This document shows positions 33,101 to 43,939 of a DNA stretch of 64,000 nucleotides, piece by piece (within the stretch, counting starts at the first letter, position 1; the number at the start of each line of letters is the position of its first letter). Under the pieces are notes generated by a model. That model saw only the letters and a list, made by a program, of their open reading frames with translations, had not been told where the DNA came from and made no database searches. Origin of the DNA: Synaphobranchus kaupii. Lineage: Eukaryota; Chordata; Actinopteri; Anguilliformes; Synaphobranchidae. The position numbers were made by a program, and so were the translations under genes. The stretch lies in contig CM056376.1 of the NCBI GenBank assembly GCA_029718625.1, positions 109,877,898 to 109,941,897 of the forward strand, written 5' to 3'.

Positions 33101-36100
33101 TCAGAATTTATCAGTGACATCCATAATTCATGGAAATATGGACCAATATAACAGACTATAACAAATTGTCAAGGAGTCAAATTGAAAAATTAGATGTTGT
33201 TTGTAGATGTGTATGCATATTAAACTTATTTATAACCTCTGAGAATTATGAGTATGTGTGTTTTGTTAAACAGTGTTGCAAAATGACATAAACACGATGT
33301 TTAATGCCATATGTTTAGAAATGTCACTGTTATAAATGAGACTGATTTATCTTTCCATGTGAATTAGATTCAGTTTAACAAACAGCCAACGCGATCGGTC
33401 CCTATCCTCACATTGGTATTTGGGACCACAGCTGTCAAAGTGTGGTTAAAGCTATGAGCTGGGACAGAGGACATGGCATGGTGTCGGGGAACCGCCCGAG
33501 ATGCAGGGGCGGGTGGGGTTGGTGGCAGGGGCCCCTAGAACTGAGTGGGTTCAAAGGTTAATGAAGTATTAAGCAAATGGGTTGGCCTCCTGAATGCTTA
33601 AACAGGCCCTGGGCAGGAGGGGGAGCCTGGCGAGGCTAGCGGTAGGGCCCCCCCCCCCCGGAGACGGCCGGCCAGCGGGGGACATCATTAGCGCCGGAAC
33701 GTGGGCCCCGGATACCCACTGCTCCGGCTGTCGATAAATGTCACAGGAGCGATTTAAACTGTGAAAAAAAATTGTTTCCTAGCAGTGGGACACCCTTAAC
33801 CTTTCCATTATTCAAAAGGCCACGCCGCATTCATTAATGCCAGTGCGTTCAGGGGATTTTTGGAGGGAAGACAAGAGGGGGGGTGGGGGGGGTAGGATTT
33901 AATTTGCAAACTTTAGCATGCTCACTACCCTTTTACTTAAAGCCATTTTTTTTGTCAAAATAGAATTCTAATAAAACATAAGTGACATTCTTCCTGTGTG
34001 AGGAGGCAGTTATAAGTGGAAATGCACACTGCTGGAGAGCCAGAATCTTTTGACATACAGATATTAGGGCTTCCTGGGTGCCATGGTTACGGCCCTCTCG
34101 CCTGCCATTCACCCGCTCGGTCCAGCGCTGTGCAGCACGGCTCTAATCCAATCAGGAGCTGTCCTATTAGGGCACATCCAGGGGAGTGAAATCACTTGTC
34201 TGCCACGCAAGAGTAATGTGGCCGCCATTGCGTAATGCCCTCGTCGCTGTCAGTAACGTTACCCCTGGTAATGACACCATAAGTCTCAGCCGGGGAGCTG
34301 GGTCTTTTAGCATGCACTTCTAATCAGAGTTTTTATGCCTGGTGGTAAAGGTTAGCTGTTAGCAGTTAGTGCCCAGATTGATGGCTGGGGCCTAACTCCA
34401 CCAGGGACCAAGCAGTCCTGATTCTGGTCCAATGGATCCACTCCAACCAAAACCTTTACGGGCTGTTAATCCTAAATGTAATTTTACTAAATTAATTGTG
34501 TAGTCTCAGCTTAAAAAGTAATTATAACTCTTTAAAGAGTAAAAAAACAAATGTACTAGTTACAGACCAGTGAATACGTGAACAGATAAGGCTGTCCTAT
34601 ATACTCAAATCATTCAAGACAATCGGTTTCCTCAAACCACTTAAGTGAAGTTCAGTGAACTTATGTGCCATTATTAGGTGAAATAAATGCAGGTGACCAT
34701 GCACAGAACACAAAGGTATTTTTATATTTATTTGTATGATTTTGGGAATATTCACAGGGAATATCTGCCAACTAGGTTACTGCAAAGCTGGCGATATCAG
34801 AAAGAGGAAGCCCTTGTACGTAGAGTGAGCTGTCCTGGAAAGAAAAAAAAAACATTTTAACATTTTAACCAGAAATCACATCTTGGTTTTTAATTTCTAA
34901 AAACCGAGAAGAGCAGAGTAGAACTTTGCTTCAAACAAAGACCCTATTTTGTATGAATAATTCAGAACGCATTATTTTTCATAATACTAGTTGACACAAT
35001 GTTGGCCTCATTGTACAAAACTGAATTACTGCATTCAAATTGATGACATGGGGTGATAACAAATCATACAAATACTATTCAGACAGATTTTAGCCTCACC
35101 CAGGGCATAAAGGTTTCTAAATATACAAGGATTTGTGTTGTTCATCAGCAATATTTGTGGACGGACAATTTTGGCCGCGGTTGCCAGGCCACCATGGCAT
35201 CCCTGGAGAGCGTGCACGCTGTCATCATGCAGTGGCGGTATCAGGACTGCGCTATTAACGACATCTCCTGAGGAATTCACAGCAGTTTTTCTCCGAGGCC
35301 TCTATTTTCAGCCTGGTACAAAGCAACACAAAGCCCAAACAGGCACATGGATAATTTCACCCGGGGGCTGATAATTCCCTCCAATCTCAAAGTTTTCCCA
35401 TCTAAAATTAACATCATTCTGTGCTTATCACATGGTGAATTTCTTCTATTTCACACGACCCAAACGGCTCTTGCTTCTTGTGAACATGCCAAAACCACGT
35501 CTTTGTGCTGTTGTTTCTCTGCACAAATGGTTTCTATTGTTTCCTTGTTTCTATTTTGACAAGGCAATTACAAGATCCCCTTTCACATGGATGTGTGTCA
35601 TGTCATGAGAGATAGACACCTTGTATAATGTACCGTATATTCTGTAGGCCTATTTGTAGGTGATATTTATCGCAGCCGTGACATGACTATCCGGCTGTCA
35701 ATTCGCGACGCTACTTTAAACACACTCGCAGCATTCTGTGGATGGACAATCTGATTGACCATTGTCAGAGGTGCACAATCCAGTGTCAGAAAGTACATTT
35801 TCAGGATTTTGTTCCAATCACCTGGATTTGCGAATGAGCACAAGTTGTCAGCCGGGAGGTAGAGCTAATTAGTGAAATCAGCTGGCTTCACGGGTGGAAG
35901 AAACACATCGCAGGACTTTTACTTTCTGACCCCTGGACTGGCCAGCTGCACCTTCATCACGCCTACAGATGAATAATGATATTTTCAACAATTAATTTTT
36001 AATTAAAACAATTAACACCGCTGTGAAGCTAGCGCTTGCATAACCCCATGCGCTTGCATTATAATCAACCATGAGGTTTGCATAGCCAAAATAGCAGTAT

Positions 36101-37364
36101 CAGAAATAAAACACCGTATACTGTCCCTCCCAGTATAGAATCAGCTCGACATGAGACAGCATCTTCCCAGACTTCACCTCTAAATAATATCACATCTACT
36201 GAGAACACCTGTAAATCAGACTACAGTGGAGTACCCAGGCTGTATTCACCCCTGAATTATGGCACATTCGTCCCCTGAATCACAGCACGTCCGCCCTGAC
36301 TCAAAGAAAACCTCTAAGTCACAGCTGTTGTACGCAGCTTGCCATAAATGACGGACTGAGTGCCGTCTGTAGTTGTTATTTTAGTTGAGAATGAGGGCGC
36401 AGCATCACTCATGCTGTCCACCAATGCCCCTTTCTTCTCCTGATTCACTGCGTCCCGGAGGCACACGAGGGAACACCCTGTAATCGGCTGTCTTAAAGCA
36501 CAGCCGCACCCCCCTAAACCGCGCCGCACCCCTAAACCGCGCTGCATAGATCACGCAGCCGTCCGGATTAAACAACATTCTTCCCGTATGAAACCATCCC
36601 AAAATCACACTGCGTCTATACTCCTACCCAACTCTACAGCTTGTCATATTCACGTCCCATCAAACAGCCACTAAATAACATTTAATCCGTAAAATCACCC
36701 GGAAACCTCCAGGCCCCCAAATCCTAACACATTCTCAATCCTCCTTCTCTATTAAAAAGCACATTTCTCTGGAGGCTAGTTTAGCACAGAGATATCTCAC
36801 AGCCCAGTTCAAGGTCTATGCACACCCACATCATCTTCTCATTTTTAGTATTTATCCTGGATCAGTGCTGCCAACTCATTCCTAACGCGGATGTGTTCAG
36901 CACAGACTGAACAGACCACCGGCATGTTCAGTAAAAAACCTGCTATGTGTTCAGTACATACAAACGTCCTGGAGTAGCCTGTGTTCTGAAAGGGTACTTC
37001 CTGTGCAAATAGCTTTCCTCCAGCTTGTCTGCTTCCTCGAGGAAGGATTTGATTGAAAATTTAAAAAATTCAAAAGCGATTTAATAAGGTTGACTGCAGA
37101 GGCAGTTTCATGTTGAGTTCCATGGACAGAACCACAGGGGCTCAGGTGGAAATTAGTCAAAAGTAAATTTCACACAGGAATTAGAAATGGCTTCTCACAG
37201 AGACTCAGAACTTCCCAGGATAAATTGATTTGTTGTGAGGCTCTGATACCTGCCAGAACCAAACCTGACACAGTGATAGTCTCCTGGAAAATGATCTGAG
37301 ATGGGTTGAATGGGCTTGTTTCCCAGTACTCACATGCTCTTAGGAACATCACACCCACACACAA
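33101..37364. other. non-coding intergenic DNA
   Basis: No exon recognised. GC-richer stretches at about 33460-33720 and 34070-34330 (for example GGCTCTAATCCAATCAGGAG) have the look of conserved non-coding sequence, but this is an impression. ORFs at 35.0-35.4 and 36.1-36.6 kb have no family resemblance. Confidence 0.4.
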
Positions 37365-37416
37365 ACAGACACACACACACGCGCTCGCACACGCACACAC
37401 ACACACACGCGCTCGC

Positions 37417-37450
<34 letters not shown>
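37365..37450. repeat. (CA)n microsatellite
   Basis: CA tract containing two copies of GCGCTCGCACACGC. Confidence 0.9.
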
Positions 37451-37452
<2 letters not shown>

Positions 37453-40310
37453 CAAGCTGTTTTAGTTTCTGTCTTATTCATCAGGAAGCCAGTTCTGTTT
37501 TGCTTGGATAGCTGTCAGCTTAGATCCCCTGTTATATAGGCCAGTGAGTCATAAAGGTAAGGAGAGAAAAGAGACAAAGTTGATAACTGAATCACCACAT
37601 TGTTCCGCTTCACAAAGAGAAAATGTTATTTACAGTTTTTGCTGATTGCTTACACACTGAAAGTGAATGCTTAGACAAAAGGATCAAAACCTTAACTTTT
37701 GTAACCATGCCTTAACACATTTTCTGCTTTGCACTTTGTTTGCAATTCTGCAACACACTTCTTGCAAAACACTACACATTGTTTTTTACATTAGACATTT
37801 CGTTCAAAAAATAAATCTCTTGCAATCATTGGGAAAACACTATTCAAAATGCAAAAAATACCTGAAATTGGCAACACCCACACACACACATGAAAACACT
37901 TATACACTAATTGAATATCAATCAGTCTGAGCCTTAGCACTACAAATAGGCCTCAGATAAGCTCACCTCTTTTGTGAGAACTTTGCAAACATGGAGGCAG
38001 TGAGAGCAAGAGCGAGAGGAAGAGGAAGAGGAAGGGGTGGTTGTCTGTGGGGACACCTACCTTGCCTGTAGCTTGTAGTTTTGACTGAATGTGTCTGACG
38101 CACCCCGCACCCCCCACCCCCATCCTTGTGTGAAAATGTAGACATTGCAGTCCTGTGTTTTGAGTTTTGATATTCACGGTGCAGTGTATGCATTTTCTGT
38201 TACAGAGAGTCCTGGAGTTTGATGCAGCTGCACAGCCTCATGGGTTAATTTTCTTTGACGCTGGATTCAATCTAGCTAAGACCAGGCAACAGGACCGAAA
38301 TGTTATAGGACAAAGAGCCTATAACATTGTGAATGTCCCTGGGCAGCGCAGGGGGAAATATCACCTTGTGTGCAGCCATTAGTCTGCAAAGAGTTCTCCA
38401 TCACCATGCCACCTGTCCCTACAATACTTGCACACATAATCACATTTCTGGATACACTACATAGTTTTTACCCATTGCTTACACACTTGTTGCAGAATTT
38501 GGCTCATTGTGTCAAAACTCTACACACAAGCCAAATAAGACACAACACTTGGAGCTAAGCATCTCACTTCTATGTCAAAATGAAATTCTGCAATCAAAAC
38601 CTAACAATCCTTTTTCAAAATGGAATTTTTACAACGAAATGATACACACATGCACCATTTGAATTACTCTTTCAAAGCAGCAACAACACACTGATGTACT
38701 TTATACAAAACACTGTCTTTTCTCATGCAGGCTTCTGTGAAAGATTGTTCCAGTGCAGTATATCTACTCAATTTCAATGAACACAAATAGAACGGCTTCA
38801 GACAAAAATATATACAGCTTTATTTTTGCCATTACAGTTTTTACAACAGCAAAAACACACAGAAAAATAGGACTACAATACACACAAAAACATGGCTCAG
38901 ACTGGTGTTCAATTACTATTTAGGGCAAATAAAAAGTGAGATGAATGTTTAGTTTTTTGTTTTTTACAGTATATTGTAGAAATGGGGTGGTGGTTTAGGG
39001 ATCCCGCCGTCTGTTTGCGTCTGGCCACATCACCTCATCCACGTCACAAGCAATATCTTCCCTGGCCAGGCAACGGGGGAAATATCGCCTTGTGTGCCGT
39101 ATCCAACCCTGGACTGACCCCACCTCAATGCCTCCGCATGCCTCTTCCATTGCTTGCAGAAGAGGCATGCGGGCATGTGGTTGGCGGTCATACACCTTCC
39201 GGCGCCAAGCCGAAAATAATTCCTCTATTGGATTGAGAAATGGGGAGTGAGGGGACAAGTATAAAACTTCAAAGTTATTGTGGTTTGTGAACCAGTGTTC
39301 GCAGCCCGGTGGAAACTGACATTATCCCAGATGACAACAAACCTGGGCTGCTCTGGTCCGTCCTGTGCAACTGCATTATGTAGTGTGTCCAGAAAGGTGA
39401 GCATGTGCGCTGTATTGTAGGGACCTAGGGTGGCATGGTGATGGAGAAGTCCTTGCAGACTTATGGTGGCACACAAGGTGATATTTCCCCCTTGCTGGCC
39501 AGGGACATTCACAATGGCTCTCTGTCCAATCACATTTCTCCCCTGACCCCTGGTCTTGGCCAGATTGAAGCCAGTTTCGTCAATGCAAATGAACAAAGCG
39601 GGCTGTGCAGCTGCATCATAGTTGAGGACTCTCTGTAACAGAAAATGCACACATTGTACTGTGTATATGGTCCAACTCAAAACACAGGACTACAATGTCT
39701 ACATTTTCACACAAGGATGGGGGTTGGTTTGGGTCAGACGCATTCGGTCAAAAGTGTTGATATGCTGACACGGTTGATGTTATGGAATGTTGCATTATCT
39801 GCGATGATTTGCTCCTGTAGTTGCTGTAGGCAGATGGTGTTGTTTGCCAGCACTACATTGACAACGGCCAATTCCTGGGTTCATGGGTGAACAGACGTCG
39901 CCTTCCGCCCCCAGAAGGTCGTCTGTCTGGCAGTTCTATAGAAAATGCAAGAACATGAGGTAATTGGTTAGGTTCTTTTTTACTCTGTCATACTGTATTA
40001 CAGTTTTTCACAATTGTTAACACACAAAAAGCGAAAATTCGGCACAATTTGCACAACCTTCACTTCATGTACCAATCGCTCGACCCAATTTGGCACTACT
40101 TCACACTCCCTTATCTGCATTAGACTCTGACTTTCCTTCTTTACACTCTGATGTCAATTACACATCACCTTGTTGTCAAAACACTACACACAATGTTCAG
40201 TTGTTGCACACACTTCTCAAGTAAAATTTCAAAGCATCAACCTACAACACACAAATATTCAAATCTCTAAACATTCAGGTCTGTTGAGCAATTTGCAATC
40301 AGGACTGCAG

Positions 40311-40318
40311 CATAAAAG
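40311..40318 (+). promoter_or_regulatory. TATA-like box of element A transposase
   Basis: CATAAAAG lies 39 bases before the ATG at 40350, leaving a very short leader. It is conserved at the same place in element D. Confidence 0.4.
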
Positions 40319-40349
40319 TGCCTTGAGCCTCTGTTTTGTTTGGTGAACA

Positions 40350-41844
40350 ATGGAGAACTTTGAAGAGAGAGACAACCAGAGAAGGAGAGGGGTAAGAGTG
40401 AGAGGAGGAGGAGGAGGAGGAAGAGGAGGACAAGGAGGAGGAAGAGGACAAGGAGGAGGACAAGGAGAAGGAGGAGGAGGAGGACAAGGAGAAGGAGGAG
40501 GAGGAGGAGGAGAAAGAAGAAGCAGAACGGTCATCTCTAATGAGATTCGGGCCACTGTGGTAGACCATGTGCTCAACCATGGTTTGAGCATGAGGGAGGC
40601 TGGCCAGAGGGTCCAACCAAATCTCAGCCGCTTCACAGTTGCTGCCATCATTAGAACCTTCAGGAAGGAGAACAGGTACGAAATCTCTTTGCCTTGTGTA
40701 CTGTAATACTACATATCAATAGAATACAGTGTGCTCACAGTATTTGTATTTTGCAGGACTGAAAGAGAACCACACCGTGGAGGAAGAACACACACTTTCA
40801 CAGCCGAACAGGAGACTGAAATTGTAAATGTGGTTCGTGAGAACAACGCTATCACACTCAGACAAATACAAACTAGGATCCTGGCTGACCATGCTACATT
40901 CAGGAACGTCCAGACCATCAGCCTCTCTACATTGGACCGTATTCTTCGCAGGAATGCCATGCGGATGAAACAGGTGTACAGGGTCCCATTCGACCGGAAC
41001 ACAGACCGCGTCAAGGAGTTACGGCGAGAGTTTGTGCTTGTAAGTCCCATACATTCAGCACTGACACATGCATGTATTGTACCTGTAATCCAATATTGTT
41101 CCTTTTCTACAGTGTTTCACTGTAGCCCACTGTGTTGACCTCTCTGTGTCCATACTGTAACTTGCATTCTCATGCTGTCTGTTTCAGCGGATCCAGGAGC
41201 ATGACACAGCTAATGAGTTATATGAGTACATCTTCATTGATGAGGTTGGATTCAACCTGGCGAAGAGGAGGCGCCGGGGCAGAAATGTCATTGGCCAGCG
41301 GGCCATTGTTGAGGTCCCCGGCCAGCGTGGTGGGAACATCACAATGTGTGCTGCAATGAACCACCATGGGATCCTGCACCATCATGCCCACCTAGGGGCC
41401 TATAACACTGCCCGTCTCCTCGCCTTCCTGGATGGCCTGCATGACCTGCTGGTACCACCTGGCCAGAGAGATGGCCCACAGCGGATCGATCACGTCGTCA
41501 TCTGGGACAATGTGAGCTTCCACCGGGCTGCTCAAGTGCGTGAGTGGTTCCAGGACCACCCACATTTTTCCGTTCTATACCTTCCACCTTATTCTCCTTT
41601 CCTGAATCCCATTGAGGAGTTTTTTTCAGCTTGGAGGTGGAAGGTATATGAACGGAACCCACAGGGCCGGGTCCCACTGCTCCAGGCCATGGAGGAGGCT
41701 TGTGGCGACGTGAGTGTTGAGGCCTGTCAGGGCTTCATGCGCCACTCGAGGCGTTTCTTCCAACGCTGCTTGGACAGGGAGAACATTGCCTGTGATGTGG
41801 ATGAGGCCCTCTGGCCAGACAGGAACCGGAGGCGTGATGCATAA
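40350..41844 (+). CDS. IS630/Tc1/mariner-type DDE transposase, three exons, intact
   Basis: Exons 40350-40675, 40757-41039 and 41188-41844 join in frame (phases 2 and 0; donors GTACGA and GTAAGT, acceptors TTTTGCAG and CTGTTTCAG) to give 421 residues with no stop. Residues 10-55 are a Gly/Arg/Gln low-complexity run. Then comes a helix-turn-helix (LSMREAGQRVQPNLSRFTV), a second DNA-binding region in exon 2 (EIVNVVRENNAITLRQIQTR, LSTLDRILRRNAMRMKQ), and the DDE_3-type catalytic core in exon 3: Asp221 (IFIDEVGFNLAK), Asp310 (VVIWDNVSFHRAA) and Glu346 (PFLNPIEEFFSAW), with 35 residues between the last two by my count. It would cut and reinsert the element at TA. An ATG with a near-Kozak context (AACAATGG) defines the start. 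A bacterial origin is excluded by the introns. Activity is inferred, not shown. Confidence 0.85.
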
Positions 41845-41937
41845 TTCATTTTTGTGAAGGGGGAGTGGGGGGGGGGGGGGGGAGGGGGGGTTGAGCAGGC
41901 CGGTTTACAGTACTGTACTGTTCTCTGTGTGTACCGA

Positions 41938-41943
41938 AATAAA
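41938..41943 (+). terminator. poly(A) signal of element A transposase
   Basis: AATAAA about 95 bases after the stop codon, followed by a T/GT-rich stretch (TTGTTTTTTCTGC). Confidence 0.55.
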
Positions 41944-42697
41944 ACTTGTTTTTTCTGCATATTTGTGTGCTGTTTTATGTTTGACTATGAAAAAAGTAGG
42001 CCTACACTGAGACATTTTACAAAAGGAGAAATGGCTCATTCTCCAGAGTCATTGTCATTCATATGGTGTGTTCCATTTCTATGATTGTGTTTTCAATTTT
42101 GCACTTCAGTGTGCTGTAAATGCTTGGTAGTGTGCAGCAAATGCTTAGTTGTGTGTACTCAATGAATGGTATGTGTGTGTCATTTGAAAATATGGCTGTG
42201 TGTACCAAATGAAAACACAAGTTCCATTTTGTGAACAGTTAAGAGATTTGATGGCAAAGAGTCATCTTGCAAAGGGAGTGTCAGGTTTAGCATTTTGTGT
42301 GTGAGGTTTTCAGTTTTGTGTGTGCAGTTTTGAGAAAGCCGTTATTGTTTTGAGAAACGTGTGTTAACAATTGTGAAAAACTGTAAATGTACTTCACAGC
42401 ACTATACCTATATTTTTTGTACAATAAAGAGCATACACCTAATACTGTAGGACTACATTGTATTGTAGTGTGATGCAGAATGATGTGCAACTACAGTCTA
42501 GTGTAAAAAGTTGAAGACATACCTGTTCTCCAGTCTGGATGTCCGTATTATGGACGCTACTGTGTAGCGACTCAGGTTGGGCTGGACTCTTAGCCCAGCC
42601 TCCCTCATCGACAGGCCATGATTTACAACATGATCCACCAAAGTGGCTCTAATGTCATCAGAAATTTGTCTCCGTCTATTGCCTGGTTCTGGTTCTT

Positions 42698-42751
<54 letters not shown>

Positions 42752-43939
42752 TCTCTTCCTCTTCCTCCCACTGCCTCCATGTTTGCAAAGTTCTCACAAA
42801 AGAGGTGAGCTTACCTGAGGCCTATTTGTAGTGCTAAGGCTCAGACTGATTGGTGTTCAATTAGTGTATGAAGTGTTTTCATGTGTGTGTGTGGGTGTCG
42901 CCAATTTCAGGTAGTGTTTTTCATTTTGAATAGAAGTGTTTTCCCAATGATTGCAAGAGATTTCATTTTTGAATGAAGTATCTAATATAAGAAACAATGT
43001 GTAGTGTTTTGCAAGAAGTGTGTTGCAGAATTGCAAACAAAGTGCAAAGCAGAAAATTTGTTTGTACGTTTGGTGGCTTTGTTTAAGGAATGGTTACAGA
43101 AAGTTAAGGTTTTGATGCTTTTGTCTAAGCATTTACTTTTAGTGTGTAAGCAATGGGTAAAAACTGTAATTCAGTTGTACAGGACGGACCAGAGCAGACC
43201 AGGTTTGTTGTCATCTGGGATAATGTTACTTTCCACCGGGCTGCTCTGGTCCGGGACTGGTTCACCAACCACAGTAACTTCACTGTTGTATACTTGCTCC
43301 CTTGCTCCCCATTTCTCAATCCGATTGAGGAATTATTTTCGGCTTGGCGTTGGAAAGTGTATGACCGCCAACCACATGCCCGCCTGCCTCTTCTGCAAGC
43401 AATGGAAGAGGCATGTGGAGACATTGAGGTGGGATCAGTCCAGGATTGGATACGGCACGTAGGGCGATATTTTCCCTAGCCAGGGATAACATTGCTTGTG
43501 ATGTGGATGAGGTGATGTGGCCAGACTCTAACAGAAGGCGGGATCCATAAACCATCCACCCCATATCTTACAATACTATTTTTTGTTTTACCATTGCACT
43601 GTAATTTTACTGTCATTATTTTTGTTTCTGTGAGTTTACAGTAACATATTGTATTGATTACTGTACTGTAATTCTACTTTTCTTTGTGTTTTTTTTTGTT
43701 GTTATAAAAACTTGCAACGGCAAAAAAAAAGCTGTATATATGTTTTTCTGAAGCCTTTCTTTTTTGTGTTCATTGACATTTGAGTAGATGTACTGTACTG
43801 GAACAATCTTTCACAGAAGCCTGTATGAGAAAATTAAAAAGGTATACAAAGTGCTAAAGACAGCAGTGTTTTGTATAAAGTACATTGTTGTTGCTGCTTT
43901 GAAAGAGTAATTCAAATGGTGCATGTGCGTATCATTTTA

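Larger units (their letters stand above)
40001..42383 (+). mobile_element. element A, apparently intact IS630/Tc1/mariner-type transposon
   Basis: 2383 bp with perfect 25-bp TIRs starting CAGTTTTTCACAATTGTTAA, flanked by TA at 39999-40000 and 42384-42385. It contains one complete three-exon transposase gene, a TATA-like box and an AATAAA. It lies within intron 1 of element B on the opposite strand. A G-rich tract (about 41855-41890) lies in its 3' UTR. Superfamily from TA duplication and DDE motifs; the named family is not recognised. Confidence 0.9.
38995..42785 (-). pseudogene. transposase of element B, interrupted by A
   Basis: Exon 1 (about 42785-42523) has an Arg-Gly repeat and the helix-turn-helix LSMREAGLRVQPNLSRYTV, with a frame change between the ATG and the Arg-Gly run. 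Intron 1 is split by element A. Exon 2 (39935 to about 39731) reads QELAVVNVVLANNTICLQQL after an in-frame TGA and is truncated. Exon 3 (39632-38995) has FICIDETGFNLAK, FVVIWDNVSFHRAA, a small deletion with frameshift near 39300-39260, then FLNPIEELFSAWRRKVY and the stop. Intron positions match element A. Inactive. Confidence 0.8.
38464..43166 (-). mobile_element. element B, transposon nested in C and carrying A
   Basis: Its 5' TIR on the right (reverse complement CAGTTTTTACCCATTGC, then TTACACAC) and its 3' TIR on the left (GTTTTTACCCATTGC, the first CA lost) are flanked by TA at 38462-38463 and 43167-43168. Removing it restores CACTACA-TA-ATTCAG in element C. Element B's own copy of that exon reads CACTACATAATGCAG without interruption, which confirms the insertion site. 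About 2.32 kb without element A. Confidence 0.85.
37991..43550 (+). pseudogene. transposase of element C, deleted and split
   Basis: Start ATG at 37991 (MEAVRARARGRGRGRG), then a deletion up to intron 2. Exon 3 runs from 38206 (after TCTGTTACAG) with LIFFDAGFNLAK (first catalytic Asp region, the following Glu changed to Ala) and RNVIGQRA. It breaks at 38461 where B inserted, and resumes at 43169 with RFVVIWDNVTFHRAA (second Asp) and FLNPIEELFSAWRWKVY (catalytic Glu), ending at the stop 43548-43550. Several frame changes are also present. The gene is dead. Confidence 0.8.

Noticed and set aside
35035..35371. Overlapping ORFs on both strands near 35.1 kb
   Set aside because: No splice partners, no family resemblance, and different frames compete without coding bias.
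40259..40651. Minus-strand Pro/Ser-rich ORFs over element A exon 1 (also 44238-44560)
   Set aside because: They are antisense to the GGA-repeat coding region of the transposase.
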